Source: Cannabis sativa | Taxonomy: Eukaryota > Streptophyta > Magnoliopsida > Rosales > Cannabaceae | DNA length: 64,000 nt | NCBI RefSeq assembly: GCF_029168945.1 | Contig: NC_083601.1 | Coordinates: 22,720,160 to 22,784,159 of the forward strand | Direction of reading: 5' to 3' | In this document: positions 48,832 to 60,831 of the stretch, piece by piece | Position numbering within the stretch: position 1 is the stretch's first letter | How the letters are laid out: the number at the start of each line of letters is the position of its first letter | Notes under the pieces: model-generated | Told to the model about the DNA's origin: nothing | Database searches by the model: none | Seen by the model: the letters and a program-made list of their open reading frames with translations, nothing else | Position numbers and translations under genes: made by a program

Positions 48832-51600
48832 CTAGCAAAAAGCAACGTGCGAGGCACGTATAGTAAATTTTATGCTAGTTTTTTTATGTTATTTGAAAGT
48901 GATACGATTAAAAATTAAAGAAAAAATATTATTAGTTATTAGGTGAGATTATTATTATGTGTATCTAAATATTATAGTTTATAATGTTGTCAATTAAAAG
49001 TGAATATCGAATGCATTATATTAGTATTTAAGAAGGCTTAATGATTTAAATATGTTCTTAAGTTAATCCAAAAATAAACTAAATATTGATGTTCCAATAA
49101 TTAAAGAAATATTACGTAAATGGGGGTAAGATAAAAAGAAAATTAAAAAATCAATCTCTAAATTGTTGATAATTGAAGATAGCATTAGTCTTAAAATTGT
49201 AGATAAGAAAACTAATGATAGTCATTGGTGGATTTCAATCTTCATTTTCTTTGATAGAGACAATAGTGTAATTTTTGTATTTTGCACTTTTCATTCTAGT
49301 CGGGTCCGCATATATCTGGATTATCCATTTTTTCTTTGATAAATTGATTATGGTAGTGTCGACAAAGCGGCGGTGTTCCTGCAAACAGTGATGTATTTTC
49401 ATTTAAGATGATTAGTCATGATGTGCATAATTTATTTAATTAAAAAATCAACTTATGAAAGGCATGTAAAACTATTTAATTTTTTAAAAACTACACCTCT
49501 GCAGTATAGTTCATTAGTTGGGCAGCATTACACGAGAATATTTTTTCGACAATATCTGCGAACATGATAGCAGATAGGCTCTTTGTATTGTCATCAAGTT
49601 CAACATATGCTATAGCACTGTAAAATGCATTATAAGATTGTTAGTATATTTTTTTATTTTAACTTAATTTCAATAACATCATATGTTTTTTGTAATATAC
49701 CGTGGTGTAGGAAATCCTTCTTGGCCGCATGTTGGCTTGTCACATATGATTTTTTCATCGCGATTGTATAAATCTATTTTTTTATGACATGCGTCACATG
49801 ACATGTAATAAAAATTCTGGAGAGTGTCAGTTATTTTTATTGCCGCCTCAATCCAAAAATATTTTTTCTACATTCAAATCAAATGGTGTCAATAATAGTA
49901 AGATATTGAAACAAAAGTTTCATAAAGTAAATATTATAGTAGTTTTTACCTCATTCAGTTGCAGATTTTTCGTCAACTCTGAAATTTGGATGTTAGTCAC
50001 TATTTCGTGTAATCCAACAAAAGATTTTGGAGAAGATTCGTATGTCAAGCAGTTTGCTATTGCGTTTTTAATTTCTGTTTCGTTGCTCTCCGCCCTTAAA
50101 ATAGAGTAAGTATTATTATAAATATAGTATACAAAAATTTAAATTTTTTTGTAAAACGTGTAGCTATAATAGTATGTGTATTTGATTTTATGAGTATTAC
50201 CATTCCTTTAGTGCTTCTGCTTCGGGGAGTTGAGGATTGATTTTGAAGGTACTCGTGTCGCGTGACGATAGAGACAGCCCTAAACCAAAATGTATGTGTT
50301 AATTGAATTTTTGAATTTTCGCTTTTAAATATCAGTAGTTTAATTAATGCAAACCTCTCTTGGTTTGAACAATTAGTTTTGATCCCAATATTATGGGTCT
50401 TTCTTCGATTACTTCTGCTATTTGTAAGCATTCATCGTGAACTTTATGCCCCCACATCGTCAAACATACTGGTTTGAAGCTACAACTTTGTAAAGAAATA
50501 AAAAAATAGATTAGCAAAAATTTTGTTAAATAGTAATTAATATATCACAATAAAAATGAACACAAGGGTGTATTTATAGCGGTAGATTAAATGTATAGTT
50601 TACCTTTCATCAATTAAATATATCTCTTGAATTGTATGTAGTCCATAGGGAGTGTTGACTTCTTTTGGTGGGTTCATTTTGAGAGCAATAGCCAAAATAT
50701 CTAATAAATTGAAATATTAAATAGTTAGTCAATGAAGAATACATATATATAAAAATCAAATTGTAAATACCTATTGGTTTGCTGAATTCTTTAGGTGTAT
50801 GCAGGTCGCTAAACGGAATGAAATCATAGTTTGGTGCTGATATCTGGTTGTCTTCTGTTTGGATTTCTTCGATTTCTGTTCTTGAGTTCAATGTCCAAGA
50901 ATATTTGTAGTCTCGCTTTTTATCGAAAGGTGGGGCTGTTTTTTTTACATAAGCGTTGCTGATGTAGTAACTGTGGAACACTTCCAAAGTGTTTTCTCTA
51001 GCATCAATTTCAGTGCCAAATATTACTGCTTCAACATCATTACCCTAACACATTTTAAGGAAAAAAATATATTTATGAAATAATAATCTGTTGGAGCGTG
51101 TTTATAGTCAGAATTCGGTAAATATAGCATTTATTAGTAGAGTATTTACAATTTTAACGGTAAATAAACTAATTGTATACCTTTTTATCTGCTAACATAA
51201 GCTTTTGATATTTGAGTGGTGAACTCTTGCTTGTCCGCTTTCCAGATTTTTCTAACACTCTCATTTCAATCTTCCAACTTTCTGTAGTTGGGGTGATATC
51301 CTTAATTGTTGTATATATTGTAGACATTTATTCAACTGTTTTCAAATAAATCTGTAGATACACAAAATAAAAAATATAGTAATGACTACGTAATCAATAA
51401 AAAGAGACATAAAATATAATTAATATCTTGTTAATTATAATATTATTGAAGAGTAGTGCATGAGATTGAAGATGATAGCCACAAAGCATGGATTTATTTT
51501 CTCCTTGGAACCCTCAAACCCATAGAATTGCCACGTAGAAAATTCACTAATCACTTGTTATATAAAAATGACATAAAATATAATTCCTTTACTTTATATA
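48832..51600 (-). mobile_element. Helitron-like element carrying an RPA-like gene
   Basis: On the minus strand the element ends in a perfect 6-bp-stem hairpin ACGTGC-CTC-GCACGT (48859-48845), followed after 9 nt by CTAG (to 48832) and then T. This is the classic Helitron 3' terminus and insertion context. The 5' end is placed near 51600 from Helitron-like AT-rich start sequence (ATATATAAAGTAAAGG), but the expected initial TC is not seen. The cargo is the nine-exon gene at 49235-51327. No Rep or helicase sequence was detected, so it should be non-autonomous. Confidence 0.65.
49235..51327 (-). CDS. Replication protein A 70-kDa subunit-like single-strand DNA-binding protein (432 aa, 9 exons)
   Basis: Inferred exons: 51327-51181, 51044-50771, 50700-50604, 50479-50355, 50279-50201, 50094-49950, 49867-49701, 49617-49497 and 49378-49235. 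All introns are GT-AG, and the total of 1299 nt is one uninterrupted frame. RPA large-subunit-like domains: an N-terminal OB-fold (MSTIYTTIKDITPTTESWKI, later EVFHSYYISNAYVKKT), a second OB-fold (FKPVCLTMWGHKVHDECLQI), and a C-terminal OB-fold with a zinc ribbon (YYMSCDACHKKI, then Cys331 and Cys336). The Cys pattern is CX2C-X14-CX4C. RPA1 binds single-stranded DNA in replication and repair. It is shorter than cellular RPA70 because it lacks the N-terminal RPA70N domain, as in Helitron-encoded RPAs. Its location within Helitron-like ends supports that origin. A free-standing host RPA1-like gene is the alternative. Confidence 0.85.
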
Positions 51601-52415
51601 TATCTATGTCTATAAATATATATCTATGTCTATATATATATGTGTGTGTGCAGATATGCACATGCATGAATGCTGCTTAATTTTTGTTAATTTTAGCATC
51701 AAATTATTAATTGCTGCAACATATTTATTTCTTTTATGTTTTATACAGTAATAATTAAAACCCCATCTCTTCAAATATTCTTTTAGGTATTGTGATACAT
51801 ATAATAGTGTATAATAATATATAATTTTAAGCAGTAAATGCGAAATATATTTACTAATTAAGCTCCAATATTGACCATATATATAAATATAGGAAATTTT
51901 TGTTTGGTACACCCTTGTGGTGCTGGTAGATTTTTTATCTATTTCAATATTTAGAATTTTTTTTAATCTAATTATTATTTTTATGATTATTAATTATGTT
52001 GTAGCTATTGTTGAAATTTAAATTTAAACAATTACTTTACTAAGTGTATATAAGAAAAAATTGTCACGTATATATATGTGTAGCACATTATATAATTTTT
52101 TTTGACATTATAAATTACTTAATTTTTTTTTAAAATTTACAAGTTATCATAACTATAACGTATACGCTAAAAAAAAAATAATTAAAAAAAGTTCTTCTAT
52201 ATACCGAAACACAGATAAGAGATCTACCAAAATAGTTATTTAAGAAGTGTACTGTAGACTTTTCCATAAATAAATGAGAGAAATGATAAAAGGCATTTTA
52301 GTCTAACTAAGTATTAAATCCCATATAATTTAATATTATAAATTTTAAAAAAAATCGCTAACTAATCACAAGACGAAAATGTGTTAAATACCTAATAGTA
52401 ATACTCTAAAGATAG
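51601..52415. other. AT-rich intergenic
   Basis: Simple AT repeats including two near-copies of CTATGTCTATAAATATATAT (51600-51640). No gene recognised. A 100-codon minus-strand frame at 51912-51610 is low-complexity. Confidence 0.4.
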
Positions 52416-52419
52416 AGGA

Positions 52420-53160
52420 AATTGCACCCCATACCCACTTTTCATTATCTCCTTTTGTTTTTACCTTTCCTTATATATTATTTAATTTATACCCACTATT
52501 ATAAGTAAAATTCTAATTTTACCCTTAGTTGTTTATTAGATTATATATCTGAAGAGAGATAGAATGCATTTGAACAAATACTTAGAAGACATTTCATTTT
52601 AGATATACTTTTATATATAAAATTCACAGTGAAATAAAAGAGACCCCAATTACATGAAAAAGTAATGATTCATTCAAAGAAAACTCATACAAATACGAAA
52701 ATAATGTTCACAAACACACACAAAAGTTATATATATGGACGTAGTCAGTACAAAGAATAAGAAAATAAAATTAAAGAGAGAAACCAGACCAAAAACTGGA
52801 ACTAATAAAAAAATAAGAAATATTGAAAGTTCATTGAAAGTTCTCATTGTTGAGATTGCAATTGTTGAGGACTAGTGTTGATGGTAGTGATATAGGAGGT
52901 GGAGGTGGACGGACGCTGACTGTGGTGGAGGTGGCGGAGATGGAGGTAGAAGCGGACGAATGCTAGCAATGGCGGAGGAGTCAAGGAAATGATAGTGATG
53001 GTGAACTCTCGGTGGGGGAGAAACTGAAGATTTAATAAGAGATTAAATATTGAGGGTATTTTAGGTACATTACACTTAAAAGAAGGTATGTTTCAATTGA
53101 ATTTAATATGGAGTTATTTTTGATTAGTTATTAAAAAAAAGAGGTAATCCTCAATTTCTC
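52420..53160. mobile_element. TIR element carrying a GC-rich exon-like insert (tentative)
   Basis: The left end GAGGAAATTGCACCCCATACCCAC and the inverse of the right end (GGGAGAAATTGAGGATTACCTC, quoted in part) are imperfect inverted repeats. The middle (52860-53030) is much richer in G and C (GGAGGTGGAGGTGG-type) than its surroundings. This layout is that of a Mutator-like element with captured gene sequence. Its outer arms resemble those at 60230-60480. Confidence 0.4.
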
Positions 53161-53457
53161 CCCTAAAGATATAGCTAGATGACACATAATAATGATGATG
53201 AGTGACCACACCAATTTTAATTTGTCTGCTCAAATATAGTAATTAAGACCAACACAGGGCTCTAGGACAATTGTAACGCGTCATTTATATTTTATATATT
53301 AATTTAAACCCTAATGCTAAGTAAATTTTAAACCACATTAATTTTCAGCCTATCCTCAGCAGTAATTTTAAATACATTTATGTCACCTTAATATATGCAT
53401 TTTTACGGATAAAAAATGTGCGTGCATGATATTATTCATATGAGCATTGCTATATAT

Positions 53458-53618
53458 AAGGCACCAGTGGTGCTTAGCACTTTCTCAACATGTCACGTTG
53501 TGATTGGTTAGCGATACTCTCTAAAAATTATTATATTAAATTATATGGGACCTGATACTTAGTTGGACCAATAGCGGTATTTATACATAAGAGAGTACTA
53601 AGCACTAGTGATGTCCTT
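53458..53618. mobile_element. Short MITE
   Basis: 161 bp with inverted ends AAGGCACCAGTGGTGCTTAG at the left and the inverse of CTAAGCACTAGTGATGTCCTT at the right (shown in part), plus inner inverse blocks (GATTGGTTAGCG against CCAATAGCGG). The size, fold and lack of coding sequence fit a MITE. A target duplication was not resolved. Confidence 0.65.
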
Positions 53619-53639
53619 TAACATTTCTCTATTCATATA

Positions 53640-56639
53640 TATATATCTTTATATATTAGAAGTGCTTATCTAACGACATTTCTTGTTTAACATTTCTTGG
53701 TTTAACAGAATATACTTAAAAATAAAAGAATATTCTGTTAAATTTAACGATTAAGTTTGATCTCCCGTTAACAAATAAACCCAATAATTAAACCAAAAAA
53801 TTAAACAATCTTTTAAATATTAATAATCTCTTTTTAAATTAAAAAAACCATGTTAGCCACATATCTCTCTAACAAACCTATCTTGGGAGAATATTAATAT
53901 TTTTTTTTATTTTTTAAAAAAATCTTTATTTTTTTGATTCCGATGCATAATCTGATGTTATTCTTTTTAATTGTTTTATTAATTTCTTTTCTAGCAGATA
54001 CAGAGTCATCAAATGTAGTCCAAGTGTTTACACTCTATAATCTATAAATCTATCTATAATATAGGTCATTACTCTTTTTTTAACCTATTGATTATACAGG
54101 TATAATTATTAATTTTAATTGATGATAACTATTTTTTTTATTGTTATTATTTCTTTCACTATGATGTTTGTAGATATTTTTTTGACTAAATAATTATTAA
54201 ATATTAAATAGATTAATTAAAAATATCTAAATCATATACCATTTAAATTTAAATTTGATTAGATTTAATTCTGTATCTACTTTCTCATGATTTATAATTG
54301 TTCTAAATGATCGTGCAAACTCATATATTAAACACAATACTCCACCATGAAACCGTTCTCTGTTTTTTTTCTTTTTTATTGGTTGGTGTTCATTCGCCCC
54401 GATGATTCAAGTGTCATAGTTTACCAGAAATACCACTTCTATCTATTACAGATATACCACTTCTGTCATTGACCCACTTTTTAGCTTTATAAATGCAGAT
54501 GTTCATATAATATTAACACTTTACAGAATATTTATAGATATAAACTTACATTACAATGCTATGTTAAAAAAAGAACTAAATAGAATAATTTACTACTCCA
54601 ATAATAAATTTATTTACAATTTTATAATTACACTAATATTATTTTTAATACATTATTAAATAATATTTCAAATATAAATATTTAATTCAAAATCTTAAAA
54701 AGATTAAAATCTTAAATGAAACTAGCAATACGTAGTTAGTTCGGCACGTACATTCACCTAATATATATATGTATACAATTAGTTGTGCACACTTAAAGAC
54801 TTGTTCACAAATTACTAATCAAAAATAATTAACATGTACGTTAAGTAATTTTACGGATCAGGCTTAAAATTAATGTATATCCATTAATTGGTATCGATCG
54901 ATAAACTAGTACTAAAATCAAAAGAAAAATTATCATTAATATAAATTGAGGTTTTTTTTCTTTTTTCTTTTAAATTAAGGATGATTGATTCAAAACTTAC
55001 TTGATGTAAATTCTTGATGTATATCATCCACAGTAAAAACAAAAAAACAAATCTTAAACCGAAAGAAAAAGAATGAAATGGATGGAAAAAGAAAAAGAAG
55101 ATGTCATTTTCGTTTCAATTATAAAAAATAGTATCATATCATGCATGCAAATGCAATATAAAGAAATATACATAATAGTAGAAATATTCAAAGTGTATTA
55201 TTTTTCAAAAAAGCAATAAAGGCTAAAGTGACGTCTTTGTAAAGATGAGGGAATCGGAAACGCGGTTTTACAGCTTGCTTATGCTCACACACTGCTTTTA
55301 ATATTGTTTTTATTTATATATTTATATTTATATACTATATTCTTCTTCTTATCTTTACTAATAAAAAGCATAAAAACAAATTAAAGAAAAAAAGAAAAAA
55401 GAACGCGGCTTAAATTAGTACACTGCTATAGATTCATACATGTATCCACCTTCTTTGGCACCTTTGGCTATGTCTGTAGGCCAAAATCAACGTCATTACT
55501 ATAATGTATTAATTTAATTAATTGGATATATATGCAAAGTTGCAAACTAAGTTGCAAACTATCTTTTCATTCATTAATTTTGTATAACATGTCATTCGAT
55601 TATTGCACAGTTCTTGGCCAAACACTTGAAATTATTCTTTTGTTTTCTGTATATGTGTAATTAATTCCGCGTAGCCTATGTATTATATATCCTTGTCAAT
55701 CTATAGTAATTATATTTAGGCCACAAAAATTGATAGTGTGTGTAGTGTTACTTTATTCGGGGACCATAATTTAATTTATATTTCAATTGCTTATTTAGAC
55801 GTTTTTCTTTTAAGTACTTTTATATTTATATATAGCTAACTTTGATGCATATTTGCATGTGCTGTACCAAAGGGCATTAATCATCTATCTTTTCAATATG
55901 GAATTATTAGAAATATAACTAAATTTATGGGTGTATTAGGGAAAAAGACACTTTATAAGGAAAGATTGAGTGTAATTTGAAATAATTATAAAATTTTAAT
56001 GTGTTTGTCCAACTAAGTAATTGTACCATGTAAATAGAGGTAATTAAATTATGTTACACTCTCATACTGTCATAACTGTAAGAATTAAGTGTAATTATTA
56101 TGTGTATAATTACAAATATTGCTATAAATCATTAACTATAATTAGACCATATTAATTAACTATATATTATTAACTATTTTATGACAAAAAAAAATATATA
56201 TATTTTTTAATGTTAGAAAAATTATCTCATATATTATTTTTTTAAAATTTATAAATTGGGGTTGCTTCAGTAATTGTTTTAATTGTTTTTATGTTTAGAT
56301 TGCTATAGATTTTGATTGCAATTTAAGTTGCTCTATTAATTGTTATATAAGTTTCTATATAAATTTTCATAAAAATAAAAAATTTCCTAAATGTAATTAC
56401 TATTTCAAAATCAAAATATATATTTTAAAATGGAGCCTAATTACAACATTGTATAATACTACTCTACAAATTATACTGCGTAATAATTAGGCATTACACC
56501 CCAAAATTAAATTTGATTAAAGAATCTCATGTTTAAAATGTGTACAAAAACAAACCTAATAAATATCATTTATAACAATATAATTAAATTATTTATTCTG
56601 CTTAATAATTAATTTTAAGATGGGGTTTTATATTTCTTA
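53640..56639. other. AT-rich intergenic, no gene recognised
   Basis: No convincing reading frame in 3 kb. Near 53647 the sequence TCTTTATATATTAGAAGTGC resembles a Helitron 5' end. At 54722-54760 the minus strand reads ACGTGCCGAACTAACTACGT and then ATTGCTAG, similar to a Helitron 3' end, but the two are in opposite orientations. These may be separate relics. Confidence 0.4.
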
Positions 56640-57336
56640 GGGTAAATATATAACCGTATTTAATATAGGGTAAATACTATTTTGGACCCTGTGTTTTGCA
56701 AAAATTACAGATTGGACCCTGTGTTTTGTTAAATGACAAAATGGACCCTGTATTTTCTAAAATAGTAAAAATAGGACCCTGAACTTAATTTTTGACAACT
56801 TTTTTTTTAATACAACCAACTTGAAGACAATGCTTAATACGAACATACACAAAAAATGTAAACAGTTTTGTCATAGCACTTTTAGATCGGATTATAATTA
56901 AACTTTATTTTGACAAAAAATCAATTCAGGGTCCTATTTGTACTATTTTAGAAAATACAGGGTCCATTTTGTCATTTAACAAAACACATGGTCCAATTGG
57001 TAACTTTTGCAAAACAGAAGGTCCAAAATGGTATTTTCCCTTTAATATATTTAGTGTTTGTAAAATTATAATTTCTTTTTTAATTTCTTCAGTATAAATT
57101 TTATTATTGTCTTAAATAAGACACTTATAAAGTCTAAATTCTAAATTATTGAGTCTAAATAAAAACATTTAGTATAAGTTACTTTTAAATAATTTCTTAA
57201 TAAATTTTGAATAGTGACAAAATTGAAGAAAAAAATTACAGTTTTATAAATATTGAGTACTTTTGCAATTAAAAATAAATATTAAATTTATACCGCTTAT
57301 AAATTTAAAACTTTAAATATTTATACCGCTATTCAC
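56640..57336. mobile_element. MITE family M1, copy 3, split by another MITE
   Basis: Diverged member of the family at 32947-33322. It begins GGGTAAATATA at 56640, is interrupted at 56668, resumes at 57041 and runs to ATACCGCTATTCACT at 57336. Shared internal words include GTCTTAAATAAGACACTTATAA and TACAGTTTTATAAATATTGAG, quoted here in part. Confidence 0.7.
56668..57040. mobile_element. Mutator-like MITE M4 nested in M1 copy 3
   Basis: Starts GGGTAAATACTATTTTGGAC and ends with the inverse GGTCCAAAATGGTATTTTCC-C. Perfect 9-bp target duplications TTTAATATA lie at 56659-56667 and 57041-57049. Both arms contain repeated GGACCCTGTGTTTTG-type words over about 130 bp. 373 bp, no coding content. Confidence 0.9.
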
Positions 57337-58541
57337 TTTTTTTTTTTTTACTATATACACATAATATTACGTTCTAGTCCACTTTTTTTCATATTAAAAA
57401 ATAAATAAAATAACTGGATTCACTCATGCAAATTGTATATAATTATAATAATGTGATTCAATAATAATAGTCCTTACTTATTTGTAATTATGAAAAGAAT
57501 TTATGAAACAATTTGTACAATAAGTTAAATTGGACAAAGCAATTGGTTGAGTTTGAAATTTTGGTTCCATAATTGAGATGTCATTGGACATTAATTGTTC
57601 TATTTTTATCTCCATAATTAACTTTATTCCCCAATAATTAAGTTTCTGTTCAGCTAATTCCATGTAAACTAAACTTCTTATAGTGGGGACTCCTCTCATT
57701 TTATTCTAAAATAAAAGTTAAGAATCATTATTAACATTTCCCACCATATGAATTCTTAATCGTTAGTAAATTAATGTGTTCGTTTTTAGTTAATTTGATT
57801 CCCAAAACGAATTGTAATTTATTGTTCCCATTCTCACATTGTATATATTAGCAATTGATAAACGCATAATTGTAATTAATTTTTTAGGTTAAGTTTTAGT
57901 TGAAGATATAATGAAATAGAATGAAATGTAAATAAAATATTTTTTATTTATTTATTTATTTATTTGTATTTTAAAGTATTATAATATTTTTTTAATTAAA
58001 TCAATTTTTTATTATTTTAGTGGAATGTTTATTTTCTTTTTGAAATAAAATACAAAATAATTATTCCTTTAAATCAAACGCGACATTAATATTTTGTTCA
58101 AGATGAAAATACTTTTATTAGTTTAGAGTCTTGTTCAAAAACCTTTAGTATGGAGTCTTGTTCAAATAACTTTTGTTTTTGCATCAATGTTGGAATAGCC
58201 ATTTCCCGTTTTAATTTTTCCTGCAAATCTTGCTTTTCTCTTCTATAAGATTTTTCTTTGAATTATTTAAAATTTTAGAATAATTTAACTTGCTAAAAAT
58301 AAAATTCAAATAATATATTGCACATATATATTATAATTAAATTAAACTTTGTAGATGATTATCTTAAAAATTTATAAGTGTGTAAAACAAACTCATTCTA
58401 TGCTTTATCATTTTGAGATTTTTTAGCTCCATTATCATTTGCTTTGAGTTTGCAACTATTTTTGTTTGTATTACCAATCACTCACAATATATATCGTATA
58501 TATAATTTTTTTTGATAATAAATTAAAAGGTAATTATTATT
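57337..58541. other. AT-rich intergenic
   Basis: No gene recognised. A 73-codon minus-strand frame at 57699-57478 has no known domain. Confidence 0.4.
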
Positions 58542-58958
58542 GGGTGATTCTACAACGCACCATCTTAAAATAAACGTATTGATACACTCTCTAATTGTTT
58601 CGGCATCTAGAAGAATTTTTTAGTCTAATTTTTCTATATTCATGTACATTATAGCTATTTAAGATATCATATAAAATTTTGAAAAATTCAGAATAATTTA
58701 CAATATAGAAAATAATATTTAAACATGTCTATTTTACACGGGTATAAAATAAAATAGTCACGCATGCAACACACTATTTGAACGCAGTTTTTGGCGTGTT
58801 AAACTTTTTCGAATTTTTTAAAACTTTACAAAATGTATTAAATAACTATAATTTACATGATCATAAAAAAAAAATTGACTAAAAATTATTTCAAATACTA
58901 AAACAGGTAAAGATGTATCAATACACTATTTTTATAGGGGTACATTATAAAATTTTCC
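58542..58958. mobile_element. MITE family M2, copy C
   Basis: Close relative of the element at 11280-11700, same orientation, 417 bp. Starts GGGTGATTCTACAACGCACC, ends CATTATAAAATTTTCC. Flanking 9-mers ATTATTATT and AATACTATT agree at 7 positions. Confidence 0.8.
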
Positions 58959-59339
58959 AATACTATTTTAAACTACATATATTGCAAAAGTTAGTGATTG
59001 AACCTTTTATTTTGTCAAATAACAAATTAGATATTATATTTTTCAAAAATAGTACTTTGAATTGATTTTTATCAAAATAAAACTTAATAATAACTCAATT
59101 TAGAAGTGTTATGACAAAACTGATTATATTTTCTTCATTTGTTTATGTTAGAAATTTTTTCAAGTTGATCGTACTAAAAAAAATATTACAAATTAAGTTT
59201 AAAGTTCTATTTGTACTATTTTAAAAAATTCCGAAATAATATCAACCTTAGATTTGATGATAATAAAGTAGCATTTATAAAATTACGAAACCCTATTATA
59301 AAGTTTGGTTTGATAGCTACTTAGAATTCTACAGCACAT

Positions 59340-59460
59340 GGTTTGGCAAAGCATGCCCTTCGTTTAGACGATGAGCTATCCTGATTCAAGAGGAGGTGCC
59401 TTCGCTAATTGTGGATTGCTGTTTTGTTAATCATATGTGATTTTGATCGCTGCGTCAAAC
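59340..59460 (+). mobile_element. LINE RNase H tail, copy 2
   Basis: Plus-strand translation AHGLAKHALRLDDELS followed by a stop; closely related to 46980-47110. Downstream sequence ends in an A-rich run (from 59458), consistent with the 3' end of a LINE. Confidence 0.65.
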
Positions 59461-60220
59461 AAAAAAAATCTCACAAATTAGTCACACATGAGCAACGTGG
59501 ACAAATACACCCATAATTTTTTTTCAAAAAAAAAAAAAAATTAATCACACCAAAATAATATTTACCCAATTAGAAAACTTTATTTTTTTTTTTTCCGTTT
59601 TGAAAAATACTGTTACTCAAAATATCATTAATATTGTGCCCCCACAGATGGCATAGAGTATGGAGTATGGACTTAAAAAAATGGAATAATTACATAAGAT
59701 ACTATTTTTTGCAAAATATTTATATTTTTACGTTCGAAGAATGTCTTTTTTTTTTTTACATTTTTACGGTTTTCTAAAAAATAACATGAAAACAACATAA
59801 AATCAACAAGAAAACAACATAAAAGTAACATGAAAATAACAACAAAAAATAACATACAGATAACAAAAAATTAACAACAAATGAACAAAATTTCAACATA
59901 AAAGACCGTATTTTATGTAAATAAAATTAAAAAATCGTAAAAATATTTAAAATTCTGTAAAACCGTATTTTTGATGTTTTTTTATTATTTTTGTGCATTT
60001 GTGAAATTATCCCTAAAAAAATGTCCGCTGTCATATTTTTTGGACATAATAAGACTGATCCAAAGTTGTGGGCCGAAAGAAAAAAGAGAATGGGCCTTGT
60101 AGTGACAGAACGTGCAAAAAGGACCAGAGGACTGCCATTTCTTTTAGAGGGTTTACAAGAAGAGAATGAAATAAAGAAAAAGAAAGGAGTCATTTATCAC
60201 CACCATCTTCAGAATTTGAA
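59461..60220. other. Intergenic with short AACA-rich repeats
   Basis: At 59780-59900 there is an irregular array of AAAATAACATGAAAACAACATA-like units. The plus-strand frame 59991-60317 has no recognisable domain. No gene assigned. Confidence 0.4.
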
Positions 60221-60229
60221 AAATACCTT

Positions 60230-60480
60230 TTTTTTTTTTTTTTTATCTGTTAATCAAAAATACTCTTATATTATTTTTTTATTAAAATATACCCACTTTT
60301 TTGAGTGGATTGCCTAATATACCCTCACTCTCTACTTAAGTCTAGCATATAATTTACATAAACTAAGGGGTCTAATGGGAACATCATCCATAAAAGTGGG
60401 TATATCTAAAAAAATATAAAAATGGAGGTAAAAATTAAAACAAATTAAGTAAAGTGGATATACAATGTAATTCCTCTTGT
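60230..60480. mobile_element. Foldback MITE (CCCACTTT family)
   Basis: Arms containing ATATACCCACTTTTTT (60289) and the inverse AAAGTGGGTATATCT (60391), with outer inverse blocks AAATACC...ATTACAC. They resemble the ends of the element at 52420-53160. No coding sequence. Confidence 0.45.
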
Positions 60481-60831
60481 TTTTATTCATCTCTCTTTCT
60501 ATTTCTTGCATTTCTAGTTCTTAATAGTTATTTTTAGTAATCTATGGATAAATATAATAGTTATTAATTTACTTATATTCTAAACTACTTACTAATTTAG
60601 TTACTAACAATTATAATAATACAATTATTATTTAAAATTAATATTATCATGAAGGAATAAATAATTATATAGCAACTTAATTTAAACATTAGTAACTAAA
60701 TAAGTATTAAATTAACTAAAATAGAGGAGATGTTGTTAGTTATAGCAATTATTTTGTCAAGTAAATTAGGTATAACAATTGGTTTTGTCACCTACTTAAA
60801 TAGAGTCTCACCAACACCTATAAGTATAAGG

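Noticed and set aside
53647..54760. Second Helitron bounded by a TC-start and a CTAG end
   Set aside because: The two end-like sequences point in opposite orientations and do not define one element.
58970..59235. Another M4-type MITE
   Set aside because: Inverse similarity to the centre of M4 is visible, but the arms are too decayed to define ends.
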